Positions 17,450-26,200 of a DNA stretch of 32,565 nucleotides are shown here, piece after piece. The first letter of the stretch is position 1. Every line of letters begins with the position of its first letter. Under the pieces are notes generated by a model. It worked only from the letters and a program-made list of their open reading frames with translations. It did not search any database and was not told the origin of the DNA. The translations under genes and the position numbers were made by a program. Source of the stretch: Bacillota bacterium (GTDB taxonomy: Bacteria > Bacillota > Clostridia > Peptostreptococcales > Anaerovoracaceae); the NCBI GenBank assembly GCA_017472365.1, contig JAFUQN010000120.1, positions 1 through 32,565 of the forward strand, written 5' to 3'.

Positions 17450-18829
17450 ATGGCTTTTGGTTTTTTCAAAAAGCGTGAATACGCAGATATTGTTTTTAAA
17501 AATGGTACGATCTATACCATGGATCCCGATCAGCCTCAGGCAGAAGCTGTCGCATGTAAAGACGGTGATATTCTGGCCGTCGGCGATGAAGATGATTTGG
17601 AATCGGTGATCGGACCTCATACAGAAGTGATCGACCTGAACGGTCAGGTCATGTTTCCCGGCTTCATCAAGCAGCGCAGCGCTTTGGCGCAGGAGGCGTT
17701 TTCCAACAGTTGCCGGCTGTTTCCGGAATGGACCGGACTCGGTCTGGAGGGGTTGAAAGATGCAGTCGGCCAGGTTCTGGCTCATTCCAAATCCAACGAC
17801 CCGATCTTCCTCTACGGCGGTTTCCGTTACCAGCTGAACGGTCTTGAGCTGCAGGAAATCCGCGAAATGCTGGACCAGCTTTGTTCCAACCGGCCGCTTC
17901 TGATCCTGGTCATGGACTGTTCCCTCTGTCTCATGAACACCCTGGCCATGGAGACGATCAAAAATGCTGCCGAAGAAGACGGAATCCGCAACATCTCTCT
18001 GGACTATATTGTGTCCGTCATCGCGCCTCCGGATTATGAAAGTTATCAGAACTATGTTCTGAAACAGGGGCGCTCTCTTTCCAAGCGCGGATTTACCACC
18101 GTCTATGACTGCGGTTCTTTCGACTATCCTCAGGCTGTCTACCGCAGCAATCTCCAGGAACTTCTTCTGGAAGACCAAATGACACAGCGGTATCTTTCCG
18201 CTTACACGTTATTAGAATCGGAGGATCCCGCCTATGTGATCCACAAACTGCGTCAGCGCCAGACAGAATGCATCGAATTACAGGAGATGATCCGCTGTGA
18301 CGGTATCCACATCTGTGTCATGCCGGTGACGATGGCTTCCGGTGACGGTCAGACCACATCGGAAACATTCTTGAACTTCGACGCAGAGGAACTGGAAAAG
18401 CTCTGTGTGGATGCTGCCGATATCGGCTGTGACTTTGTGATCACTGCCCACGGTCAGAAAGCTCTGGAGCTGGCCGCACGTTCCATCGGCGCCGTCCGTG
18501 ATTCCGGATATAAAAAGAACGCCGCCGTACTTTCGTACGACGACGTCCTTTCCGATAAAGAGATCTATGAGTATGTTCCTGAGGAAGACATTATTCTTTG
18601 GAATTCCGTCGATCCTGACGCCGCTTCCACCGTGGAACAGATGCTGGATCGTCTGACAGTGGATGGCGCTTCCGCCATCGGCATGGAACAGAGGATCGGT
18701 TCGATACGCAAAGGCATGGCTGCCGATTTTACCGTACTGTCCAAAGACCCCTATCAGGGCAGCCTCGACGCGTTCCGCGATATGAAAATCGCATTCACCG
18801 TCGTTAGCGGACGCATCATCGAATTATAG
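17450..18829 (+). CDS. Degenerate amidohydrolase-family protein (YtcJ-like) lacking the metal site
   Basis: A 459-residue protein with the frame of the YtcJ-type amidohydrolases: an N-terminal composite-domain strand ADIVFKNGTIYTMDPDQPQAEAVA (residues 11-34), EVIDLNGQVMFPGFI (about 62-76), and a C-terminal IGSIRKGMAADFTVLSKDP. However, the metal-binding HxH that should follow PGFID is replaced by KQRSA, the His/Asp-containing HAIGD segment reads AHGQKAL, and no RIEHAQ or GSDWP segments are found. It is also shorter than the usual ~540 residues. It is therefore probably a non-catalytic homologue or one with a changed function. The frame is intact, with AGGAGG before the ATG. It lies between tilS and spoIIE on the opposite strand. 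Confidence 0.8.
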   Translation: MAFGFFKKREYADIVFKNGTIYTMDPDQPQAEAVACKDGDILAVGDEDDLESVIGPHTEVIDLNGQVMFPGFIKQRSALAQEAFSNSCRLFPEWTGLGLEGLKDAVGQVLAHSKSNDPIFLYGGFRYQLNGLELQEIREMLDQLCSNRPLLILVMDCSLCLMNTLAMETIKNAAEEDGIRNISLDYIVSVIAPPDYESYQNYVLKQGRSLSKRGFTTVYDCGSFDYPQAVYRSNLQELLLEDQMTQRYLSAYTLLESEDPAYVIHKLRQRQTECIELQEMIRCDGIHICVMPVTMASGDGQTTSETFLNFDAEELEKLCVDAADIGCDFVITAHGQKALELAARSIGAVRDSGYKKNAAVLSYDDVLSDKEIYEYVPEEDIILWNSVDPDAASTVEQMLDRLTVDGASAIGMEQRIGSIRKGMAADFTVLSKDPYQGSLDAFRDMKIAFTVVSGRIIEL

Positions 18830-18838
18830 TTTCAGTCA

Positions 18839-20641
18839 TCAACGGACGACTATGACCACCGCGGTCATGTCGTCCTTTTCTTTTTCATCACAATGTTCGG
18901 TCGCTTTATAAATCAACAGATCGGCAACGGTCTGCGGATCAGAAGATGACAAGCCGGAAATGGTTTCGGTCAGCCACTGGATCCCCTGACCACGTCCGGC
19001 TTCGGCCACTCCGTCAGATAACAGAAGAATCTGATCGCCTGGCTTCAGCTTGTATTCCATGGAGGGGACCGGGATGTCGCCGACGATGCCCATGGGCAGC
19101 GCAGGGATTTTGATCACCTCCACCCGATCATTTCTCTTGATCAGAGTCAGCGACGCCCCGGTTTTATAGAGTTGGAGACTTCCTGTATATTCATCGATCA
19201 ACGCCAGATCCAGCGTGGAGTAAATTTCATCTCCGGCCCGGTAAAGTAAGATCGAATTCATGATGCGCAGAGCCAGCTCCGCCTGAAACCCTGCGGCCAG
19301 AAGGCGGTAAATCGTCTGGACTGTCAGGTTGCTTTCTTCTGCTGCTCTACGGCCACTCCCCATCCCGTCACTGAGCGCCACAGCAAAACACCCTCGCCGG
19401 ATCTCTCCGTAATATACGCTGTCACCGGATACCTGGCCATCCACGGCTACTCCGGCTTTTCCGACGCGAATACGGATCCGGCGTTCCTTTTTTAACGGCA
19501 ACACTGCTGCGTTCCGGATATCCGAAGACAACCGTTCCACTGCGTCAGCCATCCCCTTGAACTGATACGCCATGATCATCCGCCCACTTCGCAGATGCGG
19601 CTCTTCATGAAACGTTTCTCTTTGAAGAATATATGCCCGCGACAGATATTGAAACGTTCTCTGGTAGTTTTCCAGCGTCTGGAGGACATATTGACGCGAT
19701 ACCAAATTATAGCCGCTTCGCAGATCTTCCACCGAAAGCACAGACCGCATCTTCCGGTCCATCGTTTCCGGAAGAAGAAAAAACAAAACAGATGCCAGGA
19801 GCGGAACATAGGCCGGGGAATTAAAAAAGGGAATATCCTGTGTCAGACCGAAAAACAGGCTGACCGCAGAAAAAGATATCGCCGCCAAAAGCTTCGATTC
19901 ATTTCCGCAAAGTCCCGCAGCCATCCCTCCGCACGCAAGGACTGTCGCCACCGACGGCGATGCGGAACTGACTGCTGAAAGAAGCGTTCCTCCGCTCACA
20001 CCGGCCACAGCACCTTCCTTTACACCGCCCGAATATCCGATCCACAGCGTCAGAAGGAACAGCCCGGTCCTCACCACCTGAAATCTGCAAAGCGGTTCCG
20101 GTAATATCCCAATCGCAGGGGACAGAATTCCCTTCAGAAGGATCGTCGCTGTTCCGGTAAGGATCAAAATTCCCTCCGGCCGTGTCAGCGGAAGCTTTCC
20201 AAGACGGATAAACGCAAATAGTTTATAAAAAATATATGTAAAAGCCACGATCAGTACCGCTTCTGAAATCGCAGTCTCAAAACCATAGCGGTACATCATA
20301 TTCATATTCCAAAGCGTGAGCACTTTTCCGGCGGAAAACACGACCGACGCAGCGGCCGCTTTCCCTGCCGGAGCTGCTTTTCTCCGGTCTGCCCAGAGGA
20401 CCGCCATCCAGGCAGCCGCAGTTCCAATCATATCCGCCCAGACCACAAGTCCGTGGCGGCGATTCAGAAATAAGCTGAACAGACTGAGGATCAGCATCTT
20501 TTCTCCCCTGTTTTTTCCATTGACCACAGCAGCCATTAACGCTGCCGGACAGGGATACAAACGATCGAACAATACCGTATAGCCGGACGCCAGTGCCAGC
20601 GTTCCGGAGATTCCCCATCTCATCCAGAAATTCTTGTCCAT
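18839..20641 (-). CDS. spoIIE: Stage II sporulation protein E (membrane PP2C phosphatase)
   Basis: A 600-residue protein. In Bacillus, SpoIIE dephosphorylates SpoIIAA to switch on sigma-F in the forespore and sits at the asymmetric septum. The first ~290 residues contain about ten hydrophobic segments. The C-terminal PP2C/SpoIIE domain starts near residue 400, with GDSVYYGE, SDGMGSG (424-430), LLLSDGVAEA and a final DDMTAVVI. It is about 200 residues shorter than the B. subtilis protein but complete at both ends. The ATG at 20641 is chosen because an upstream GTG overlaps the promoter -10. Three Spo0A boxes lie upstream. It faces the amidohydrolase-like gene. Confidence 0.95.
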   Translation of the reverse strand: MDKNFWMRWGISGTLALASGYTVLFDRLYPCPAALMAAVVNGKNRGEKMLILSLFSLFLNRRHGLVVWADMIGTAAAWMAVLWADRRKAAPAGKAAAASVVFSAGKVLTLWNMNMMYRYGFETAISEAVLIVAFTYIFYKLFAFIRLGKLPLTRPEGILILTGTATILLKGILSPAIGILPEPLCRFQVVRTGLFLLTLWIGYSGGVKEGAVAGVSGGTLLSAVSSASPSVATVLACGGMAAGLCGNESKLLAAISFSAVSLFFGLTQDIPFFNSPAYVPLLASVLFFLLPETMDRKMRSVLSVEDLRSGYNLVSRQYVLQTLENYQRTFQYLSRAYILQRETFHEEPHLRSGRMIMAYQFKGMADAVERLSSDIRNAAVLPLKKERRIRIRVGKAGVAVDGQVSGDSVYYGEIRRGCFAVALSDGMGSGRRAAEESNLTVQTIYRLLAAGFQAELALRIMNSILLYRAGDEIYSTLDLALIDEYTGSLQLYKTGASLTLIKRNDRVEVIKIPALPMGIVGDIPVPSMEYKLKPGDQILLLSDGVAEAGRGQGIQWLTETISGLSSSDPQTVADLLIYKATEHCDEKEKDDMTAVVIVVR

Positions 20642-20669
20642 CGTTTCCCTGTCTCCCTTCTGCAGTTTC

Positions 20670-20702
20670 ACTATACCAAAGTCCGATGTCGCAATTTGTC
20701 GA
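20670..20702 (-). promoter_or_regulatory. Spo0A-type promoter of spoIIE (21-bp spacer)
   Basis: On the minus strand TCGACA (20697-20702), then 21 bp, then TATAGT (20670-20675) preceded by TGG. Known Spo0A-activated sigma-A promoters such as spoIIE and spoIIG of B. subtilis have similarly long spacers, with 0A boxes at the -35. Confidence 0.65.
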
Positions 20703-20736
20703 ACGCCCCTGTCGAATCATTTTTTCTTTTCGACAA
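20695..20736. promoter_or_regulatory. Three Spo0A boxes upstream of spoIIE
   Basis: TTTGTCGAA at 20695-20703 and TGTCGAA at 20710-20716 on the plus strand, and TTGTCGAAAA on the minus strand at 20727-20736. All match the 0A-box core TGTCGAA. The first overlaps the -35 region of the spoIIE promoter. Confidence 0.8.
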
Positions 20737-20748
20737 TCCGGTACAACC

Positions 20749-20776
20749 AAAAAAGCCCGGACATTTCTGTCCGGGC
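20749..20776 (-). terminator. Terminator of the small membrane protein gene
   Basis: Arms GCCCGGACA and TGTCCGGGC with a 4-nt loop, followed on the minus strand by a T-run. It lies 30 bp after the stop at 20806 and just before the spoIIE regulatory region. Confidence 0.92.
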
Positions 20777-20805
20777 CTTCCCCATCATTTTCTTATTTCG
20801 TACTT

Positions 20806-21297
20806 TTACATCAACTGAAAAATCCCCAGAAGTCCGTGAGATCCCAGCGTCATGATCACACCTGCCATGACGATCCCCAGGAGGATTGCCGGTACAGCTT
20901 CTTTCAGGCGCAGATCCATCAAAAGTGCCAGAACGCTTCCCGACCAGGCACCGGTCCCCGGCAGGGGGATTCCCACGAAAAGCATCAACCCCCAGGGGCC
21001 GTATTTATGGATTACGTCGGACTTACTCAGAACCTTCGCCTTATATCTGCGGACAACACCGCCAAACAGACTGGTATGTCCAAGATATTCCAGGATCCAT
21101 CGTCCAAACAGGATCACAAATGGAACCGGGATCACGTTTCCGATGATGCAGATTACCAGAGCTTCTAACCAGTGAAACCCCAGCGCCGCTCCCAGAACCA
21201 CGCCGCCGCGCAGTTCGATGAACGGAACCATGGATACCACCAAAAGTGCCAGCTCCGGGTCAAAATATCCCGAGATAATATCACTAAAACTTTGCAT
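20806..21297 (-). CDS. COG2426-type small multidrug-export family membrane protein
   Basis: A 163-residue integral membrane protein with four to five hydrophobic segments. The VSMVPFIELRGGVVLGAALG segment, GNVIPVPFVILFGRWILEYL and the FVGIPLPGTGAWSGS motif are the hallmarks of the putative small multidrug export family. The export function of this family is weakly established. It starts 6 bp after the fused nucleotidyltransferase gene and ends at a strong terminator, so the two form one transcript. Confidence 0.85.
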   Translation of the reverse strand: MQSFSDIISGYFDPELALLVVSMVPFIELRGGVVLGAALGFHWLEALVICIIGNVIPVPFVILFGRWILEYLGHTSLFGGVVRRYKAKVLSKSDVIHKYGPWGLMLFVGIPLPGTGAWSGSVLALLMDLRLKEAVPAILLGIVMAGVIMTLGSHGLLGIFQLM

Positions 21298-21303
21298 TCT
21301 CCT

Positions 21304-22839
21304 CTAATGTTCCCCTTTCAACCGTTCCAGACAGGTATTCTGAAACAGGTCATATTCTCTGACTTCCACACAGTGGCCATCCTCAAAGGTCAATTCCACC
21401 ACCCAGGGCATCAGATCCACGATCCGCTGGAAATCTTCATATCCAAAGGCCGGATCAAAATGATTCACAACAGTGCTCAGCGCCGTTCCGTGGCTTCCGA
21501 TCGCGATGTTCTTTCCGGGAGCAGTATTCAATACCCGTTCCAGTGCCGCCAGGTTTCTCTTCTGAACCTCACCCAGAGACTCTCCGTGTTCCAGCGCAAA
21601 TGCGAAGTCGCCCCACTGTTTTTCCGCGAAGGAATCGAAATCATCCAGCCAGCCGTCACCCACTTTGCGTTCTCTGAAATCATAATCAGTTTCAATTTCC
21701 AGTCCTGCCCCGTCAGCGAAATGCTTTACTGTATCGATGGCACGGTGATACGGGCTGGACCATACAGCGCCGATGTTCTTATCTTTCAGAAATTCCGTCA
21801 CAAGGAGACGGTCCTTCATTCCCTGTTCCGTCAGTTCTCTGGTCAGATCGTCGTGATTCTCATAATTCGGTTCTGCGTGACGTACAAAATATACTTTCGT
21901 TTTCATGGTTCCAAACAACCTTTCCGGATACTTTCCTTCTTTAATCAGTGCTGCGATCGCATCCACCACCGCCGCTTTATCTTCTTTATATGTAATTCCA
22001 AACCAGGGATCCGGCGTTTCCAACACCTTTACCCTGGCCTGTCCGCTTCGGATCCTCCGGTCGATGATCTCCGGAAGCAGGTACTCTGCTTTCAGATCGT
22101 CCCCATGTTCCTTCAGAAATTCCGGAAATCCTTCGCTCAGAACATCCAGAAATTCCGGTGTCAGCCCCCACATATTCATCGACACGTGCGACTCACCATC
22201 CAACGTACGGACCGTTCCGTCCGCGTCTGCGGCAACCGCCCCCTGCGGGGTCTTTCGGATGTTGCGGGTCTCATCCACTTTCGTCAGATATCCATTGTCG
22301 TCCACCTGACAGATCCCACGCGTCACTGTACCATTATCGCTGAGCGTATTTTTCAGGATGAAGCCAGCCATACAATAATCCGCTGTACTTTCGCCGTGAT
22401 CGCCGGCCGCAAGGCCGGTTGCCAGATAATCATAGACCTGGCGGAAGGCTGATTTTCCATAGTAATCATCCGCATTGATAACAGCGAAGGGTTCGTTCAC
22501 GATTCCCCTGCACGCCAAAATCGCCTGTCCCGTTCCCCAGGGTTTCGTTCTCCCCTCCGGAACAGTGAATCCTTCCGGAAGATCATCCTTCTCCTGGAAT
22601 GCATATTCCACGCGGCAGATGTTCTCCATCCGGTTTCCGATCACTTCCCTGAAATCTTCTTCCAGGTCCTTTCGGATCACGAATACGATTTTATTGAATC
22701 CGACTTCCAGCGCATCATAAACCGAATAGTCCATGATGATTTCACCGCAGGGTCCAACGGATTCCAGCTGCTTGATTCCCCCGCCGTAGCGCGAACCGAT
22801 CCCGGCAGCCATAATGACCAGCGTAATATCCTTTTTCAT
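21304..22839 (-). CDS. Fusion of a sugar nucleotidyltransferase and a histidine phosphatase
   Basis: A 511-residue two-domain protein in one uninterrupted frame. Residues 1-305 are a GT-A-like nucleotidyltransferase: MAAGIGSRYGG (10-20), WGTGQAILAC and the VINADDYYG metal-binding Asp pair. Residues 312-511 are a phosphoglycerate-mutase-type histidine phosphatase: RHAEPN (320-325), SSPYHRAIDT, and a late GSHGTALS carrying the second histidine. Each part is the length of a complete stand-alone protein, with a Met (codon at 21904-21906) at the junction. That Met has only a poor ribosome-binding site (AAAGG about 12 nt away), so one polypeptide is most likely. The start at 22839 has GGGGGAAG upstream. 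Substrates are unknown; a nucleotide-sugar or sugar-phosphate pathway is inferred. Confidence 0.85.
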   Translation of the reverse strand: MKKDITLVIMAAGIGSRYGGGIKQLESVGPCGEIIMDYSVYDALEVGFNKIVFVIRKDLEEDFREVIGNRMENICRVEYAFQEKDDLPEGFTVPEGRTKPWGTGQAILACRGIVNEPFAVINADDYYGKSAFRQVYDYLATGLAAGDHGESTADYCMAGFILKNTLSDNGTVTRGICQVDDNGYLTKVDETRNIRKTPQGAVAADADGTVRTLDGESHVSMNMWGLTPEFLDVLSEGFPEFLKEHGDDLKAEYLLPEIIDRRIRSGQARVKVLETPDPWFGITYKEDKAAVVDAIAALIKEGKYPERLFGTMKTKVYFVRHAEPNYENHDDLTRELTEQGMKDRLLVTEFLKDKNIGAVWSSPYHRAIDTVKHFADGAGLEIETDYDFRERKVGDGWLDDFDSFAEKQWGDFAFALEHGESLGEVQKRNLAALERVLNTAPGKNIAIGSHGTALSTVVNHFDPAFGYEDFQRIVDLMPWVVELTFEDGHCVEVREYDLFQNTCLERLKGEH

Positions 22840-22909
22840 GAGTTCTTCCCCCCGTGATTCCATTCTCACAGTTTTCACAATCCCCGTCAAGTTTATTTTC
22901 CGCAGGAAC

Positions 22910-23293
22910 TCATCCTCCGTACAATTCCAAAGGAAGGTCGTCAGGGTCCCGGAAAAATGTGCACTTTTGACCGCTCAGCGGATCGATCCGAATCGGTTCT
23001 GTTTCGATCCCCAACCGGTTCAGTTCCTGGGCCGTTTGTTCCACATCGCCCACGTAAAACGCCAGATGTCTCAACCCCAGTGCCTCCGGATTCGTTACGC
23101 GTTTTGGTGCATTCTTTTTTCCGAAGATCTCCAACCGAAGCGTTCCCTGCTTTACATCCAGCCTGTAATCGTCCTGTTCCGGACGATACATATCGTGTAA
23201 AATGTCAAACCCCAGTTTCGTTACATAAAATTCTTTCGCTTTCTCAATGTCCGATACAATAATCGCCACATGATGAGCCGTTCCCAAATTCAT
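22910..23293 (-). CDS. VOC/glyoxalase-family protein
   Basis: A 127-residue vicinal-oxygen-chelate protein with two beta-alpha-beta-beta-beta modules. The four likely metal ligands are present: H8 (HHVAI), E55 (RLEIF), H76 (LRHLAF) and E123 (LELYGG). This pattern is close to the GloA2/YaeR-type group, which is often labelled lactoylglutathione lyase although the true substrate is usually untested. GGAGAG precedes the ATG. It follows the glmM terminator on the same strand, so it is probably independent of the amino-sugar operon. Confidence 0.87.
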   Translation of the reverse strand: MNLGTAHHVAIIVSDIEKAKEFYVTKLGFDILHDMYRPEQDDYRLDVKQGTLRLEIFGKKNAPKRVTNPEALGLRHLAFYVGDVEQTAQELNRLGIETEPIRIDPLSGQKCTFFRDPDDLPLELYGG

Positions 23294-23309
23294 TTTCCTC
23301 TCTCCTTGT

Positions 23310-23339
23310 AAAAAGAGCCGGAATCTGCTCCCGGCCCTT
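23310..23339 (-). terminator. Terminator after glmM
   Basis: On the minus strand a 10-bp stem (AGGGCCGGGA with TTCCGGCTCT, including G-U pairs) and TTTTT. It lies between glmM and the VOC gene. Confidence 0.85.
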
Positions 23340-23350
23340 CAAATTTACAT

Positions 23351-24697
23351 TTATGCTCTGTGACCCTTTTCTTCGATCACCTTGATTACACTGTCCACGT
23401 ACTGTTCGCACAGCTCGTCAGTTTCAGCTTCCACCATGACACGGATCACCGGTTCGGTACCGCTTTCACGCACCAGAATACGTCCGGTATCGCCCAGAGC
23501 TTCTGCCACAGCGTTGACTGCGTTCTGAACATCGGGGTCATTCTGCGCTTCCGGCTTACTCTTGACTCTGACATTCTTCAGAACCTGCGGGTAGAACACT
23601 ACAGGTGCAGCCAGTTCGGACATCTTCTTTTCCTTGGCGATCATAACTTCCATCAGCTTCAGAGACGTCAGAATTCCATCGCCTGTGGTTTCGTACTTCA
23701 GGAAAATAGTATGGCCGCTCTGTTCACCGCCCAGGCGGTTTCCGGTTTCCACCATATTTTCATAGACGTACTTGTCGCCCACCTTGGTCTTATCGTATTC
23801 GACGCCAACCTTATCCAGCGCCTTGTACAGGCCGAAGTTGCTCATAACGGTGGTCACGACCTTGTTATTGACCAGCTGTCCGCGTTCCTTCATGTACAGA
23901 CCGTAGATATACAGAACGTGGTCACCGGTGACGATATTTCCCTGTTCATCCACACCCAGACAGCGGTCAGCGTCACCATCATAAGCAAAGCCCACATCCA
24001 GGCCGTTGTCTACGACGAACTTCTGCAGATGTTCAATATGAGTACTTCCGCAGTTGGTGTTGATGTTATAGCCGTTGGGTTCTGCATTCATCACATAGGT
24101 CTTGGCACCCAGCGCATCAAAAACGCTCTTAGCGATCTGCCAGGAAGAACCGTTGGCACAGTCCAGACCAACTTTCTTTCCCTTAAAGCTGTATTTACTC
24201 ATGGAAATCAGATGGCCGATGTATCTGTTTCTTCCTGCGGAGAAATCCACCGTACGACCGATATTTTCCCTTTCTGCAATGGGCAGTTCCATCTTTCCGT
24301 CGATATAGTCCTCGATCATCAGGATGGTTTCTTCATCCATCTTTTCCCCGTTGACATTGAACAGCTTGATTCCATTGTCATAGTACGGATTGTGAGATGC
24401 GGAAATCATGATCCCGCAGTCAAAATCATCCACGCGGGTAATGTACGCCACGGACGGAGTCGTGGTAACGTGCATGATGTACGCATCTGCACCGCTGGCC
24501 ATCAGGCCGGTGCAAAGTGCATATTCGAACATGTAGGAGCTGCGGCGGGTATCCTTACCGATAACGACCTTCGCCTTCTTCCTCTGGTTGGCACCGTAAT
24601 ACCAGCCCAGGAAGCGTCCTACCTGGATCGCATGTTCAAATGTCAGATTTTTATTGGCTTCTCCGCGGAAGCCGTCAGTTCCAAAATACTTTCCCAT
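23351..24697 (-). CDS. glmM: Phosphoglucosamine mutase
   Basis: A 448-residue alpha-D-phosphohexomutase that converts GlcN-6-P to GlcN-1-P for peptidoglycan precursors. The N-terminal FGTDGFRG (5-12) and the phosphoserine loop ISASHNP with S101 are diagnostic of GlmM, as are the metal loop DGDADRC and the C-terminal VRESGTEPVIRVMVE phosphate-binding loop. It starts with TAATG overlapping the stop of the acetyltransferase gene, with AGGAGG upstream, and ends at a terminator. It is the third gene of the ribozyme-led operon nagB / acetyltransferase / glmM. Confidence 0.97.
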   Translation of the reverse strand: MGKYFGTDGFRGEANKNLTFEHAIQVGRFLGWYYGANQRKKAKVVIGKDTRRSSYMFEYALCTGLMASGADAYIMHVTTTPSVAYITRVDDFDCGIMISASHNPYYDNGIKLFNVNGEKMDEETILMIEDYIDGKMELPIAERENIGRTVDFSAGRNRYIGHLISMSKYSFKGKKVGLDCANGSSWQIAKSVFDALGAKTYVMNAEPNGYNINTNCGSTHIEHLQKFVVDNGLDVGFAYDGDADRCLGVDEQGNIVTGDHVLYIYGLYMKERGQLVNNKVVTTVMSNFGLYKALDKVGVEYDKTKVGDKYVYENMVETGNRLGGEQSGHTIFLKYETTGDGILTSLKLMEVMIAKEKKMSELAAPVVFYPQVLKNVRVKSKPEAQNDPDVQNAVNAVAEALGDTGRILVRESGTEPVIRVMVEAETDELCEQYVDSVIKVIEEKGHRA

Positions 24698-25362
24698 TAA
24701 TCTCTTTCCTCCTTGCGGATCACTACCCCGGTATTCTTCCAGATGCTGTGTTCCGGTACAACGCCGCGGACACAGGATGTGGGATACACGTTGGAGTGAC
24801 GGCCGATGACCGTACCGGGATTTAAGACTGCGTTGCAGCCCACTTCCACATGGTCGCCCAGCATCGCGCCGAATTTCTTGATCCCCGTTTCAAATGTATC
24901 TTCCCCGTCTTTAATGACGACGAGCTTTTTATCAGCTTTCACATTGGATGTGATGGAGCCGGCACCCATATGGCTGTAGTGGCCTAAGATGCTGTCTCCT
25001 ACATAGTTATAGTGCGGTGTCTGAACGTGGTCAAAGAGGATCACGTTCTTCAGTTCCACGGAATTTCCCACAACGCAGTCAGCGCCCACCAGAGCAGATC
25101 CTCTGATAAACGCACAATGACGGACTTCCGTTCCCGGTCCGATAATGCAGGGGGCACCTAAATATGCGGACGGAAATACCTTGGCCGTCTTATGGACCCA
25201 CACATGTTCTTCTCTTTCTTCATAGTCATCTCCCAGCGTCGGACCGATGGCCAGAATCAAATCTTTGATCCCTTTCAGAGCTTCCCAGGGATAGGTAAAC
25301 TGGGACAGATAGTCTTTCGCAAGAGTATGATCCAGATCATACAGCTCTTTGATCGTGTACAT
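24697..25362 (-). CDS. Left-handed beta-helix acetyltransferase, GlmU C-terminal-like
   Basis: A 221-residue protein with hexapeptide repeats (about residues 60-205). The segment NYVGDSILGHYSHMGAGSI parallels the GlmU acetyltransferase stretch that ends in GAGTI. There is no pyrophosphorylase domain, so it would acetylate GlcN-1-P without making UDP-GlcNAc. The first ~55 residues form a helical cap. Its stop and start overlap glmM and nagB respectively as TAATG on both sides, so all three are translated together. The inferred substrate, GlcN-1-P, comes from this context and from homology to GlmU; the exact acyl acceptor is not proven. Confidence 0.85.
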   Translation of the reverse strand: MYTIKELYDLDHTLAKDYLSQFTYPWEALKGIKDLILAIGPTLGDDYEEREEHVWVHKTAKVFPSAYLGAPCIIGPGTEVRHCAFIRGSALVGADCVVGNSVELKNVILFDHVQTPHYNYVGDSILGHYSHMGAGSITSNVKADKKLVVIKDGEDTFETGIKKFGAMLGDHVEVGCNAVLNPGTVIGRHSNVYPTSCVRGVVPEHSIWKNTGVVIRKEERD

Positions 25363-26165
25363 TACAGACGTTCCCCTCTTTCGATATCCAGGAAGTACTT
25401 ATAAGCACCCACGGTCAGTTCGTCACAGGCAGCTTCATCGCAGGCGATGATTGCACCGTTGTGATACTGCAGAGCGGAACAGGTCCACTTCTGGCTGACA
25501 GCGCCTTCCACCGTAGCTGCCAGAGCACGCGCCTTGTTGTGTCCGTTGATCAAAACCAGGACTTCTTTCGAATCGAATACGGTACCTACACCTACGCTCA
25601 GAGCCTGTGCCGGAACCTTTTCCGGATCGTTTCCGAAGAAGCGGGAATTCACGATTCTGGTATCGGAAGTCAGAGTACGGAGTCCTGTACGGGAAGCCAG
25701 GCTGGTGAACGGTTCGTTGAACGCAATGTGACCGTCGACACCGATTCCACCCATGAACAGATCGATTCCGCCATAAGAAGCGATTTTAGCTTCATAATCC
25801 GCACATTCCTTTTCCGGATCAGCGGTCATACCGTCCAGAATATTGATGTTTTCCGGCTTCATATCCACCAGATGATCGAAGAAATTATCGTGCATGAAAT
25901 ACCAGTAGCTCTGATCGTGGTCCTTCGGCAGTCCCAGATACTCATCCATGTTGAATGTAACCACATTAGCAAAGCTCAGTTCCCCTGCTTTGTTCTGACG
26001 GATCAGTTCCTTATAGACGCCGATGGGACTGGAACCTGTGGGAAGACCCAGAACAAACGGGCGAGCCTTTTCTGGTCCTTCGTTATGTGCCTTAATTTTC
26101 GCAGTGATATAGTCAGCTGCCCATTTGGTCATTTTATTGTAATCGTCTTGAATAACTACTCTCAT
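25362..26165 (-). CDS. nagB: Glucosamine-6-phosphate deaminase/isomerase, under a glmS-type ribozyme
   Basis: A 267-residue NagB. The active-site loop [12 protein letters not shown] (40-51), FNMDEYLGL with D74, and [17 protein letters not shown] with D144, H146 and E151 match the E. coli enzyme positions within 2-3 residues. The length equals the hexameric E. coli type. The enzyme is reversible: GlcN6P + water to Fru6P + ammonia, or the reverse. The leader carries a glmS ribozyme and the next genes make GlcNAc-1-P, so the aminating direction is plausible here. The ATG at 26165 is used rather than a TTG two codons upstream; the ribosome-binding site (AAGAGAGA) is only moderate. Confidence 0.96.
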   Translation of the reverse strand: MRVVIQDDYNKMTKWAADYITAKIKAHNEGPEKARPFVLGLPTGSSPIGVYKELIRQNKAGELSFANVVTFNMDEYLGLPKDHDQSYWYFMHDNFFDHLVDMKPENINILDGMTADPEKECADYEAKIASYGGIDLFMGGIGVDGHIAFNEPFTSLASRTGLRTLTSDTRIVNSRFFGNDPEKVPAQALSVGVGTVFDSKEVLVLINGHNKARALAATVEGAVSQKWTCSALQYHNGAIIACDEAACDELTVGAYKYFLDIERGERL

Positions 26166-26200
26166 GATCAAAATCTCTCTTTCTTTTCGATGTTATCCGG

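Noticed and set aside
26163..26171. TTG start of nagB two codons upstream
   Set aside because: The ATG at 26165 gives the standard NagB N-terminus and a comparable ribosome-binding site distance.
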